Assembly (NCBI GenBank): GCA_964542255.1
Contig: CAZITV010000007.1
Location: forward strand, 1-37,349
Length of the DNA: 37,349 bases
Direction of reading: 5' to 3'
Source of the DNA: CAYMSF01 sp964542255
GTDB taxonomy: Bacteria > Verrucomicrobiota > Lentisphaeria > Victivallales > Victivallaceae
A program made the translations under genes and the position numbers. Below, one piece after another: positions 1-8,140 of the stretch (positions within the stretch are counted from its first letter, which is position 1; each line of letters starts with the position of its first letter). The notes under the pieces are model-generated. The model did no database searches and had not been told where the DNA came from. It saw only the letters and a list, made by a program, of their open reading frames with translations.

Positions 1-84
1 TAGCAGCGTTACGCAAGATGAGCTTAAGTAGCCAAAAACTCGAAAAAGACGCAAAAATCTCAGAATAGTTTTGAAATTAGCTCA
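1..84 (+). repeat. Family B dispersed repeat, left copy
   Basis: Positions 1-56 match the reverse complement of 36136-36191 at 53 of 56 positions. The match continues, after a gap of about 10 nt, into an arm at 66-83 that resembles 36118-36135. The copy begins at the first base of the window, so its true left end cannot be seen. It encodes nothing recognisable. A repeat sitting exactly at the window edge could also reflect a contig breaking at a repeat. Confidence 0.8.
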
Positions 85-220
85 TTATATTGGACGGTTG
101 AGTGCTGCTTTCATATATTGGCAAAAATATCACAAAAATTGTACTGCATTTCTTGTAATGTAATTTTAATAATGTAGAATACTTGTGTTATTGAGCTAAT
201 TTTAAAACTACTTTGAGATT
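56..220. mobile_element. MITE-like element with 29-bp terminal inverted repeats
   Basis: The arm at 56-84 (starts AATCTCAGAATAG) and the arm at 192-220 (ends CTACTTTGAGATT) are inverted repeats identical at 26 of 29 positions, enclosing 107 nt of AT-rich sequence without a gene. This is the layout of a small non-autonomous element, or of a long RNA hairpin in the leader of the gene at 297. No clear target-site duplication is visible. The left arm overlaps the family B block, so the two may be parts of one larger element. The 1-296 stretch holds no gene. Confidence 0.5.
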
Positions 221-296
221 AGTCTAATAAACTGTGATGATTACTAGAGGTCTTGATGTTGAAACTAATAAACAATCCATAAATAGGGAGTGAATC

Positions 297-938
297 ATGA
301 ATCAATTTGCAAAAGTCGCCGTTGTCGCCGTGAGTTTAGCTGGAACGTTTGCTTATGGTCAGGTGGCGGTTACTGTTCCGGAGGAAAATGAAATCGTCAA
401 AACTGTTACTACGTGCGATAAATTTGATGACCAGGCTTTTAAAGCTGATGCGAATGATCTCATCAATATTGGCAATCCTGCGCTGAAAGAGGTTATCAAC
501 GAAAATTTTGTTCAATTCCAAAGCGCGTCTGTAACCGCCTTCAATGATGGCAAACTTGGCAGCAATCTTATTGCATTAAACGAAGTTACCTGTGATATTG
601 ACGGCGTCTTCACCACTACTTTTGTCCTCAGCAAAGATAATTCGCCCAAAGGCTACAATATACAAAAAATTAATTTATTTTCCGGCTGGCAGCAACCGCG
701 TTCATCGCAAAAATTCGTGTTATCGTATGCCACCGTGGATAAACCTGATGTCTTTATCAGTTTGGGCGAATTTGTCCACGGCGAAACCAAATCTACCCTA
801 GTATGTATGAGCTTGGCTCGCAAAAAAGGACTAATCGCGGAAAATGTGATCGCGGTTCGTGTAGCCTTTGCCGCGTACAGTGGCGGCGCTGAAACCACCT
901 GGCGCGAAATTGACGTAATCGGCACGGCCGCAAAATAA
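297..938 (+). CDS. Secreted protein, galactose-binding-like fold suspected (paralogue 1)
   Basis: 213 aa, not recognised as a named family. Residues 1-22 form a signal peptide (hydrophobic run followed by AYG-QV), so the product is exported. A clear Shine-Dalgarno (GGGAG, 7 nt upstream) fixes the ATG. The mature part is about 60 percent identical by eye to the next gene. The pattern KGYNIQKINLFSGW, then R-x-x-QKF, then SLGEF, then a C-terminal TTWREIDVIGT resembles the beta-sandwich of F5/8-type-C / discoidin-like carbohydrate-binding domains, in which a closing EIxVxG strand is typical. That fold is inference from pattern. It opens a cluster with its paralogue (61 nt downstream) and an SGNH hydrolase, suggesting a shared role on an extracellular glycan or ester substrate. 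A MITE-like element lies directly upstream. Confidence 0.75.
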   Translation: MNQFAKVAVVAVSLAGTFAYGQVAVTVPEENEIVKTVTTCDKFDDQAFKADANDLINIGNPALKEVINENFVQFQSASVTAFNDGKLGSNLIALNEVTCDIDGVFTTTFVLSKDNSPKGYNIQKINLFSGWQQPRSSQKFVLSYATVDKPDVFISLGEFVHGETKSTLVCMSLARKKGLIAENVIAVRVAFAAYSGGAETTWREIDVIGTAAK

Positions 939-943
939 ATAAT

Positions 944-971
944 AGTCTCAAAATAATTTGCAATTAGCTCA
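944..971 (+). repeat. Extra copy of the 29-bp family B arm
   Basis: The stretch running from AGTCTCAAAATAA to ATTAGCTCA matches the arm at 56-84 with few changes and one gap. It lies in the 61-nt gap between the two secreted-protein paralogues. An arm before each paralogue suggests that the arm was duplicated together with the gene, or that both sites were targeted independently. Confidence 0.55.
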
Positions 972-999
972 AAACAAAACAAAACAAAGGGAAATAATC

Positions 1000-1620
1000 A
1001 TGTTTAATGTTGCTAGAATCGCCATCATCGGGCTCGCCAGCGTTGCCACTTTCATCGCCACCAATGCCATCGCAGACGAAAGTGAAATCATCAAAACTGT
1101 TACCACCTGTGAAAAATTCGACGACGCCAATTTTAAAGCCGACCCCAACGACCTGATTAGTGCCGGCAGCCCCGCGCTCAAGGAAGTTGTAAACGAAGGC
1201 TATGTTACCTATGGCTCTGCCAGCACCACCTGTTTCAATGACGGCAAGCTCGGCACCGGCATCTCGGAACTCTCGGAAGTCGTTTTTGATGCCGACGGCA
1301 CTTGGGTAACCACTTTCGTCCTCAATAGTGCAGATGCCCCTAAAGGATATAACATCAGCAAAATTAACCTCTATTCCGGCTGGCCTTCAATTCGTACTGC
1401 CCAGAAGTTTGAATTGGCTTATGCCACCGTTGATAAACCCAACGAATTTATCAGCCTCGGCGAATTCAGCCAGGAAGAAAGCCGCCCCGTGCTGATGTGC
1501 GTTAGCCTCAACAAAAAATCCGGTGACCTTATCAGCGGCGCAATCGCGGTACGCTTCATCTTCAAAGACATCGGTACCACTTGGCGCGAAATTGACGTAG
1601 TCGGCACGGCCGCAAAATGA
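1000..1620 (+). CDS. Secreted protein, galactose-binding-like fold suspected (paralogue 2)
   Basis: 206 aa from the ATG at 1000, chosen because AAGGGA precedes it at good spacing; an upstream in-frame TTG at 958 would add residues that spoil the signal peptide. Residues 1-25 are a signal peptide ending AIA-DE. The mature sequence aligns without large gaps to the preceding paralogue (shared IKTVTTC, FNDGKLG, PKGYNI, YATVDKP, TTWREID). The C-terminal half again looks like an F5/8-C-type beta-sandwich; function unknown. Unlike paralogue 1, its codons end mostly in C or G, which suggests high expression or a different history. Its stop overlaps the ATG of the SGNH hydrolase (ATGA), so the two are translationally coupled. 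Confidence 0.75.
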   Translation: MFNVARIAIIGLASVATFIATNAIADESEIIKTVTTCEKFDDANFKADPNDLISAGSPALKEVVNEGYVTYGSASTTCFNDGKLGTGISELSEVVFDADGTWVTTFVLNSADAPKGYNISKINLYSGWPSIRTAQKFELAYATVDKPNEFISLGEFSQEESRPVLMCVSLNKKSGDLISGAIAVRFIFKDIGTTWREIDVVGTAAK

Positions 1621-2711
1621 ATATAAAGTTGATAATTATGACCGCAGTTTTAATGCACTTGGCTGCGGTATTGTATTCCGGCGAGCTTATCGCCAAAACT
1701 CAGCCGCTTACCCTTACTTTTATTGAGAGTAAAGGTGATTTTACCATAAATTATATTCAAGGCAGCAAGGATTTTTATGTTGCTTTGACAATACAGCCAC
1801 CGGCGGTAAAGGCGACCGTCGAACTGACCAGCAACAATGGCTATAACAGTAAAAAAGAAGCCGCTACTTCTGGTAAAATAGTCTTTTCTGAATTACCATT
1901 CGGCGAATATACTCTAAAAGTGGAATCATTCGATACGAAAAGTAATATGTTAAGTCAATTTACTTACACCAATATTGGTGTTGGTACCATTATCGCAGCA
2001 CTCGGTGACAGTATTACTGAAGGTTTCTGGAGCGATGGAATTATGCATCAGAACCTGCGGATGAAAGCGGAAGATTTCCCTGCGGCGATGGTTTCTAAAG
2101 ATAAAAGAAACTTCCCCGCCTACGCTCCCTCTACCGCTCATCACAAACCCGACATTAACTGCTTTAAAAGCTGGATGCCGTTAATGAATGATATTTTGAG
2201 CGAAAAACTCAAGCGTCCGGTTTTTATAGCCAATGAAGGTCTCGGCGGTCATACAACCAGTGCGTATTTGAATATTATGCGCGGCGATACTCTATGGCAG
2301 ACGCGGATGAAAAAGCTCAAAGCAAACTATTTTATAATTCATCTTGGGGTAAATGATGAACGTTATAACGTGAAGCCAGAAACGTTTGAGGCTAATTACA
2401 ATGCGATTGTGGACATACTAATAAAAGACTATAAAGCTGTTCCCAAAAATATAATTATAGCCTATCCAAGTTTCGACCGTCATCCAAATGGCGATAAATA
2501 TTATCCGGAATACCGCAAAGCGATTGAACGGATGGCAACCAATAAAGGGATTACCATCGGACCGGATTTTTATGCCGCGTATGCTAAAGATACCGCTAAA
2601 TATTACGGCGGTGATTCGGTACATCCAAATGCGACTGAAGGCATGAACTTGATGGCCGAACTTTGCTCCGCAGCAATCGAGCAGGCGGTACATCGCGACG
2701 AAGCTAATTAA
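1617..2711 (+). CDS. Secreted SGNH/GDSL-family hydrolase (esterase-like)
   Basis: 364 aa. An N-terminal hydrophobic segment (about residues 1-26) looks like a signal peptide. Residues 30-120 form a beta-rich region, perhaps an accessory domain. The SGNH hydrolase domain follows: block I GDSITEG with nucleophile Ser132, block II Gly in EGLGGHTT (about 207-214), block III HLGVND with Asn246, and block V DSVHP with Asp333 and His336. All four catalytic-block residues are present, so an active esterase or deacetylase is expected. Family members remove acetyl or acyl groups from polysaccharides, peptidoglycan or lipids; the substrate is not readable here. It overlaps the preceding secreted protein by 4 nt, so a joint extracellular role is likely. 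Confidence 0.88.
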   Translation: MNIKLIIMTAVLMHLAAVLYSGELIAKTQPLTLTFIESKGDFTINYIQGSKDFYVALTIQPPAVKATVELTSNNGYNSKKEAATSGKIVFSELPFGEYTLKVESFDTKSNMLSQFTYTNIGVGTIIAALGDSITEGFWSDGIMHQNLRMKAEDFPAAMVSKDKRNFPAYAPSTAHHKPDINCFKSWMPLMNDILSEKLKRPVFIANEGLGGHTTSAYLNIMRGDTLWQTRMKKLKANYFIIHLGVNDERYNVKPETFEANYNAIVDILIKDYKAVPKNIIIAYPSFDRHPNGDKYYPEYRKAIERMATNKGITIGPDFYAAYAKDTAKYYGGDSVHPNATEGMNLMAELCSAAIEQAVHRDEAN

Positions 2712-2807
2712 TTACAGCGGTAAAGTGTTGTACTGCCGCAATGTTTTACCGATTAGCAATCTTTTGTCTCCGGGTACATGCTGCACGAGTTCAGTTACTA
2801 CCTTTGC

Positions 2808-2851
2808 GGTGCCAAGATCAATCGGTTGTCTATCAATGAAAGCGAATTGGT
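2808..2851 (+). repeat. Family A repeat, partial copy
   Basis: The stretch from GGTGCCAAGATCAATC to AATGAAAGCGAATTGG matches the distal half of the family A repeat seen complete at 28544-28653 and 37096-37198. The palindromic half is missing. It lies in the 170-nt gap between the convergent SGNH hydrolase and rsmB genes, where no gene was found. Confidence 0.6.
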
Positions 2852-2881
2852 TTGAATTTACGGTAACCGGATGAAGAGTGC

Positions 2882-4141
2882 CTAGCGTCGGCGGAGAAGT
2901 GCGGCAAACCCGCCATCGTGGTCTGTCCCAGGCAGTATCGTCCGCATCATTTTTACAGTGAAATCTGCATAGTTGCGGCAAAAAATTTCCAGCTGCAATT
3001 CATTTTCTTCAGTCTCAATGCTGCAGGTGCTGTATATCAACTGTCCACCAGAGCGGCGAACAAATTTTGCAGCATCATGCAGAATTTTAGCTTGAATGCC
3101 GGTGATGTCTTGCAGGCTGTCAAGACTAAACCGCCATAATGCGTCTGGACGGCGGCGGAAAACTCCTGTATTCGAACAAGGCACATCAGCCAGTACAATA
3201 TCAAAGCTGCCTTCCGGAAATAACAAATCACTTGCTGACGCGGTAACAATTTCAGCGTTAATATGATGACTAGCCAAATTCTCGTGGGTAAGTTTATGCC
3301 GTCGCGCCGACTTATCCGCGGCGACTATTCTCCCTGGATTTATAAGTCGTTCCGACAATAAGATTAATTTGCCGCCTGGCGCTGCACAAACATCCAGTAC
3401 TGACTCGCCACCGTGCAGTTCCGGCAGCTCCGCCATAACCGCAGTTGCCGGGTCTTGAATGTAAATTTTGCCAGTTGTAAGCCAATCGGTTTTGAACAGC
3501 GCGGCAGGTTGATTAACCGCGTAAAAGTTGTAGCTGGTGGAGAGTTCTGAGGAGTCAATCCGGTGTGCCTGCACTATATCCAATTCTTCTGCAGTTAACG
3601 GTTTTTTTGCGCGAAATGTAAATGTTGCCGGTATTTTGATTAAACCGCAAAATTCAGCTGTGATAGTTTCTCCCCAGCGTGCCTTCCAGCGTTCCCAAAG
3701 TGGCGCGGGGATGCTTAATTTGTCTGACAAAGATAATTTTGATTCAAAACTTTCCCGGCCTTTGGTTAAAATATTGCGCAGCACTGCATTTATAAAACCT
3801 GCTGGTACGGAGCCAAAGCGTTTTTTTGCAATACTTACCGCAATATTAACTGCAGATTCAGCTGCAATCCCGTGTTGAAACCAACATTGCGTCATCACTA
3901 GTGCCATTATCCGCCGATACCGCGGCTTGACGCTGGAAATTGAGAGCGTGATGGCTGAGTCAATCAGTGGTTTATTCCGGAAATAATTGAAGAGCATATC
4001 CGCTACTGGCGGACGTAACGAACTTTCTTTAATGTCGTCTAAATAATCGTCCAGCCCGCTTTGCCTGGTGTCAATTTGTGTTAGCGCGTCTAGACCGGTC
4101 AATAATATTCTTCCGGCGAGTTGTTCAGGTGAGATTGCCAT
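2882..4141 (-). CDS. rsmB: 16S rRNA (cytosine-967 C5) methyltransferase RsmB
   Basis: 419 aa. The product transfers a methyl group from S-adenosylmethionine to C5 of cytosine 967 in 16S rRNA. The N-terminal 130 residues fit the NusB-like RNA-binding domain. The SAM-binding loop is DVCAAPGGK (250-258), the motif IV cysteine is in DVPCSNTG (Cys322) and the motif VI cysteine in YSTCSIETEENE (Cys373); both catalytic cysteines are present. The C-terminal DGGFAALLRRR is typical of the family. The ATG at 4141 overlaps the stop of the glycosyltransferase gene upstream (TGATG), so the two are coupled; an in-frame TTG directly before it is less likely. Confidence 0.95.
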   Translation of the reverse strand: MAISPEQLAGRILLTGLDALTQIDTRQSGLDDYLDDIKESSLRPPVADMLFNYFRNKPLIDSAITLSISSVKPRYRRIMALVMTQCWFQHGIAAESAVNIAVSIAKKRFGSVPAGFINAVLRNILTKGRESFESKLSLSDKLSIPAPLWERWKARWGETITAEFCGLIKIPATFTFRAKKPLTAEELDIVQAHRIDSSELSTSYNFYAVNQPAALFKTDWLTTGKIYIQDPATAVMAELPELHGGESVLDVCAAPGGKLILLSERLINPGRIVAADKSARRHKLTHENLASHHINAEIVTASASDLLFPEGSFDIVLADVPCSNTGVFRRRPDALWRFSLDSLQDITGIQAKILHDAAKFVRRSGGQLIYSTCSIETEENELQLEIFCRNYADFTVKMMRTILPGTDHDGGFAALLRRR

Positions 4142-6111
4142 CAATGCTGTTCCTGACGCTCAAGATGTGAATGGTAATTCAAAACTGAAGCCTGCTGCAA
4201 AAAAACTTCAGACACAGTTTTATTAATCGGCTCATGGGATGGAAGCGCACGCTCAGGCGTGTACAAATATAGACGTGCGACGAATTCCCCTTCCAGGTTT
4301 TTGCCGTTTATTTTTGACCTTGAATAGCGGCGTTGAGTGTCCATAAAAGTATAAATTTGGGTATTTGACTCAATTATGCTAACACTGATTTTTGCTGTAG
4401 TCAGAGGACTGATTTTATATTTCTCAGTTTTAGTTCCGGCTCTATCAAAATATAGTTGATGCTGTTCACCGTTAATCATAATTTGCGTACAACCAGGCTC
4501 CTTGACCGCAAAGGTTAATTCAATTTCCTGACGTGGAAACTTATTTAGAATCGCAGCGGCTATCGAAAAACTTTTCTCCATTACCATGCCTGGTTCAATC
4601 TCAATTGGTTGCCAGCCGCCAAATGAAAACGGACCGTTGTCCAGGCAGATATACGAATTCGGTGATAATTCAACTTGTACCCCATCTGGACGCGCAAAAC
4701 ATACTACATCGGATTCAAATAGGTTCCGATAAAAATCATATGCGCAATAGCAGATGAAAACGCTCACAATCACAGGCAGTGCAACATAATACGAGCGGAT
4801 TGCGGAACTGCGCCTCATCCTGATGAATTTTGCCACGGTAAAGCCGGCGCAAATTGCTAACAGCGGTATCGCTGGCAACCTGAAGCGGCAGAGAATATAA
4901 AATACTACAGTAGCACCGCAAAAAGAGAGTATGTAGTATATTAATAACCAGTGCTTGCGGTGGCGGAAATTGATAAAATAACGGAATATCAAAAATAATC
5001 CGGCTAATCCCAATGCAAATATCAATCCGGTCGGAACTACTGCGGCATATCGAAAAACCGAGCTTTGCTTTCCTTCACCTACAAATGATATGTTATTCGG
5101 AATTTCCTGATAATCCCAGAATAAAAGCATTTTGCGGAAAGTCAGTTCGGTATATGCCAACGGTTCTCTTTTCGCCCACTCAATAATTCGCATTGGCACT
5201 GATTTGACAGCGGCTCCTTCTGTCCAGGCGGTATAACTCGGCGGATATTCCATCGGTCCGGCAGGTAAATCCGGATTGCGTCCTCCTGGTGGAGCTTCAG
5301 GTGTGTTGCCCAGCGCTAATACTGCCCCGGATGCCGTGGACGGTCCGGTAATTTTTCCGGCAATTGTGCTGTTGCGGTATATAAACGGCATTTGCGGCAA
5401 AAACAGGAAGAGCATAAAAACTGCCGCCGCCAGTACTGCCCAAAGAGCGCGCGGCAACATTGAAAATCTTGACGTCCGGGAAATTACTATTGTAGAAATA
5501 AGCACTATAATAATACCAGGAATAAAACACCATACATTGCCGCGTGTCAGAATTGAACAGCCGCAAACCAATCCAGCCATGCACCAGTATAGGTACTGTT
5601 TGTTGTGCATCGCGACCAAACACAGATAAAATCCGAGTATTACCCAGAAAACCTGCAGCGTTTCATTTAATAAAAATGGTGTGTATAGGATAAGTGCACT
5701 GGAGAACGCGGTCAGTAGCGCGGCAACAAATCCCGCGGTTCGACCAAACAGCAGTGCTGCACAGACACCGCACAGATATATCGAAGCCGCTCCGGCTAAA
5801 GCCTGAATGAAAATAATGCACCACAATGTTTGACCAAAAATCATGATAATTACTGGTAGAAACAGTGCATAGTAGAATGGTTGGAAATAGAACGATTCTT
5901 GAAAATTGCCACTTATAATCCGCAGCGCTAAGTCACGATATACCGCCATGTCCGTTACCGGTGCCGGCATTGTAACCTGATTGCAGCCATTGTTGTAGTT
6001 GAGCAGCTGGTAGCAAACCACTAAACGCAGCACGAGTCCAATTACCGCAATCAACGCTATCGCAATATGGAATCTGTGCTTAATAAATTTCTGCAAAGTT
6101 GGTGGCATCAT
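4141..6111 (-). CDS. GT-C-type membrane glycosyltransferase (PMT/ArnT-like)
   Basis: 656 aa polytopic membrane protein. The first transmembrane helix (about 13-35) is followed by a periplasmic loop with an acidic DMAVYRDLA motif (about 54-62), the place where GT-C enzymes carry their catalytic Asp. Around ten further hydrophobic helices extend to about residue 460. The last 190 residues are soluble and beta-rich with no helix, and are probably periplasmic. Such enzymes move a sugar from a polyprenyl-phosphate donor to a protein, lipid or glycan; acceptor unknown. It sits between frr and rsmB (46 nt from frr, 1-nt overlap with rsmB), an unusual place for a glycosyltransferase. AAGG precedes the two adjacent ATGs, so the start may be three bases downstream. 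Confidence 0.72.
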   Translation of the reverse strand: MMPPTLQKFIKHRFHIAIALIAVIGLVLRLVVCYQLLNYNNGCNQVTMPAPVTDMAVYRDLALRIISGNFQESFYFQPFYYALFLPVIIMIFGQTLWCIIFIQALAGAASIYLCGVCAALLFGRTAGFVAALLTAFSSALILYTPFLLNETLQVFWVILGFYLCLVAMHNKQYLYWCMAGLVCGCSILTRGNVWCFIPGIIIVLISTIVISRTSRFSMLPRALWAVLAAAVFMLFLFLPQMPFIYRNSTIAGKITGPSTASGAVLALGNTPEAPPGGRNPDLPAGPMEYPPSYTAWTEGAAVKSVPMRIIEWAKREPLAYTELTFRKMLLFWDYQEIPNNISFVGEGKQSSVFRYAAVVPTGLIFALGLAGLFLIFRYFINFRHRKHWLLIYYILSFCGATVVFYILCRFRLPAIPLLAICAGFTVAKFIRMRRSSAIRSYYVALPVIVSVFICYCAYDFYRNLFESDVVCFARPDGVQVELSPNSYICLDNGPFSFGGWQPIEIEPGMVMEKSFSIAAAILNKFPRQEIELTFAVKEPGCTQIMINGEQHQLYFDRAGTKTEKYKISPLTTAKISVSIIESNTQIYTFMDTQRRYSRSKINGKNLEGEFVARLYLYTPERALPSHEPINKTVSEVFLQQASVLNYHSHLERQEQH

Positions 6112-6136
6112 CGCGCCTTAGAGGTCATCGAAATTG

Positions 6137-6160
6137 TTAATTTTACCAGTGGTAAATTAA
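6137..6160 (-). promoter_or_regulatory. AT-rich hairpin between frr and the glycosyltransferase gene
   Basis: TTAATTTTACCA and TGGTAAATTAA form a near-perfect stem with a one-base loop and one bulged base, overlapping the frr stop codon. It could damp read-through into the downstream gene or protect an mRNA end. It lacks a clean U-tract, so it is not called a terminator. Confidence 0.3.
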
Positions 6161-6723
6161 ACACTCAATAACTCTTTTTCTTTTTTCTCCAAGTCTTTTT
6201 CTACAGCAGCGATATAATTATCGGTAAGTTTCTGAATGTCATCATGCATCTGAGTTAATTCATCTTCGGTAATCTGGCTATCCTTTTGCGCTTTTTTGGC
6301 GGCTTCATTGCCGTCGCGGCGAATATTTCGAATCGCGATTTTTGCCTCTTCCGTGCGATGCTTGACTTGTTTTACCAGAGTATTGCGGCGCTCTTCACTT
6401 AGCTCCGGAATAGGCAGCCTAATGATTTTTCCATCGTTTACCGGGGAAATGCCGAGATTTGATGCGATAATGGCTTTTTCTACCGCCTGAAGCGAGCTGC
6501 GGTCCCACGGTTGAAGCACCAGCATTCGCGGTTCAGGTACAGTTATGCCAGCTAATTCTTTCATCCTGGTTTGAGTACCGTAATAATCAACCATGATATT
6601 TTCGACTAGCGCCGGTGAAGCTTTGCCAGTTCTTACCGCCGCAAAATCTTTTTCCATAGACTCTTCAGTCTTCATCATGTGTTCTTCGATATAATCCAAT
6701 AATTCGCCTACTGGTACATTCAT
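6157..6723 (-). CDS. frr: Ribosome recycling factor
   Basis: 188 aa, the usual family length. The factor splits post-termination ribosomes together with EF-G. Recognisable parts are the N-terminal helix ending in RTGKASPALVE, the beta domain with YYGTQTRMKELAGI and the LVLQPWDRSS segment, the INDGK-like element SPVNDGKIIRLPIP, and the C-terminal helical LVKQVKHRTEEAKIAIRNIRR. The ATG at 6723 is chosen because GGAG lies six bases upstream; an ATG five codons further out has none. pyrH and tsf, frequent frr neighbours, are absent; the gene is followed by a glycosyltransferase. Confidence 0.96.
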   Translation of the reverse strand: MNVPVGELLDYIEEHMMKTEESMEKDFAAVRTGKASPALVENIMVDYYGTQTRMKELAGITVPEPRMLVLQPWDRSSLQAVEKAIIASNLGISPVNDGKIIRLPIPELSEERRNTLVKQVKHRTEEAKIAIRNIRRDGNEAAKKAQKDSQITEDELTQMHDDIQKLTDNYIAAVEKDLEKKEKELLSV

Positions 6724-6862
6724 AGTCAGCTCCATCAATTAATGTTTTTCATTCGCAGATTAATATTAAACATAACATTAGTCCGCTAAGAATATCGCAT
6801 AATTAAAATTTAAAACTACTGGCGGAAAATTCAACTCCGCAACTCACCTTATTTGCAAAAAA

Positions 6863-6890
6863 AATGCCGCAGTAGTAAGATTGCGGCATT
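6863..6890 (-). terminator. Rho-independent terminator after the alcohol dehydrogenase gene
   Basis: AATGCCGCA and TGCGGCATT form a perfect 9-bp stem with a 10-nt loop. On the minus strand it is followed by a run of T, and on the plus strand also by T, so it could act in both directions. It separates murA-dehydrogenase from frr. Confidence 0.85.
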
Positions 6891-6938
6891 TTTTGACAAA
6901 TAATAGGACAAATATTAATGAATACCGCAACTTGTTCT

Positions 6939-8129
6939 CTAACTGGAGTAAGCCTGGTGAAGAATAGTGCTGAGAATGGTTTCGCTTTGCTCGAATGGTA
7001 CCGGAAACGGGGATTGTTCCAGTTTCATCCGGTTCTGCCCGGCTGATTGCGCCGTTAACCGCAGCAAATCCGGCGTTATGCCGGGGAACGCACGGAGATT
7101 TTGTGGAACACCGAGCGAAACAATAAATTGCTTATAGCTGTCAACTACTGCTTCCGGTGTATCTCCAGGGAACAGTCCGCTTAACTGCATCGTACGTGTT
7201 CTGACTTCGGGACGCGCCAAATAATAACGCCAAGCGGGTTCAAGAAGAATAGCCACCGCCAGACCATGTGTAATGCGTTCAAACCATGAAAAACTGCATA
7301 AATGAGGTAGTCCAGTTGGTTTATAGCGAATGACCATACCTCCCAGTGTTGCCGCGGCAGAGAGTGCATTCACTGCCGCCGCAGAATGGTTGCCGTTGAT
7401 AATTATCGGCAGATGGTGCACGATAAGTTTAATTGCATTATAGGCCCAGTCGTTGGCCTCAGGCTTGACGTTGTCAGCATTGATATTTAAAAATCCTTCT
7501 AGTGCATGAGCCAGCGCATCGCAACCTGTGGTCAGTGCCACCTGGCGCGGCATTGTTCTGGCAAAATCTGGTGAAACAAAGGCGTATTCCGGTATAATTT
7601 CTGTTTCAACAATCAATCGTTTGCACTGATTCTGCCGGTCAACGATATTAGCGTAAGGGGTAACTTCAGAGCCGGTGCCGGCGGTCGTCGGGAAACAGAT
7701 TACTTTTTTAAGCTTTCGATCCGGATTCGCCTGTGAAAAACGGTTTATTCCGAAATAATCAGCAGCACTGCCTCCGGTTTGATATGTCAGAAATGCCGCC
7801 TTTGCTGCATCCATTATGCTGCCGCCGCCGATTGCAGCTACCTCGTCAGGCGCTTCGTCTATGAGCGTTTTTACCATATGGTCAACAGTTTGCAGATCTG
7901 GCTCGGTGCCAATATCAGAAAACCGCACAACTGCGGTATCCATTGTAACCGTAGTGCGCAGCATACCCTGCCATGCTGAACTTAACACTGCCGAATTCTT
8001 CCCGGTGAACACAAGAATTTTTTTTGGCTTGAGTTGGCGCAGCAGGTTTTCAAAATCCAGCAGGCAGTGTTCACCAAAAATAATGATGGTGTCTGGATAT
8101 TGTTCAAACAGTTCAAGATATTGCTCCAT
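6939..8129 (-). CDS. Iron-containing alcohol dehydrogenase family protein
   Basis: 396 aa, group III (Fe-ADH) dehydrogenase. The nucleotide-binding glycine motif is IGGGSIMDAAK (about 99-109), followed by PTTAGTGSEVTPYA. Metal ligands are expected in CDALAHALEG (Asp and His), in the second histidine segment (GLPHLCS) and in RITHGLAVAILLEP, and all are present. Members use NAD(P)H to interconvert alcohols and aldehydes or ketones; the substrate cannot be read here. It starts 11 nt after murA with AAAGG at proper spacing, so the two are co-transcribed; the tie to murA may be only positional. A strong terminator follows. Confidence 0.9.
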   Translation of the reverse strand: MEQYLELFEQYPDTIIIFGEHCLLDFENLLRQLKPKKILVFTGKNSAVLSSAWQGMLRTTVTMDTAVVRFSDIGTEPDLQTVDHMVKTLIDEAPDEVAAIGGGSIMDAAKAAFLTYQTGGSAADYFGINRFSQANPDRKLKKVICFPTTAGTGSEVTPYANIVDRQNQCKRLIVETEIIPEYAFVSPDFARTMPRQVALTTGCDALAHALEGFLNINADNVKPEANDWAYNAIKLIVHHLPIIINGNHSAAAVNALSAAATLGGMVIRYKPTGLPHLCSFSWFERITHGLAVAILLEPAWRYYLARPEVRTRTMQLSGLFPGDTPEAVVDSYKQFIVSLGVPQNLRAFPGITPDLLRLTAQSAGQNRMKLEQSPFPVPFEQSETILSTILHQAYSS

Positions 8130-8140
8130 ACATAGAACCT

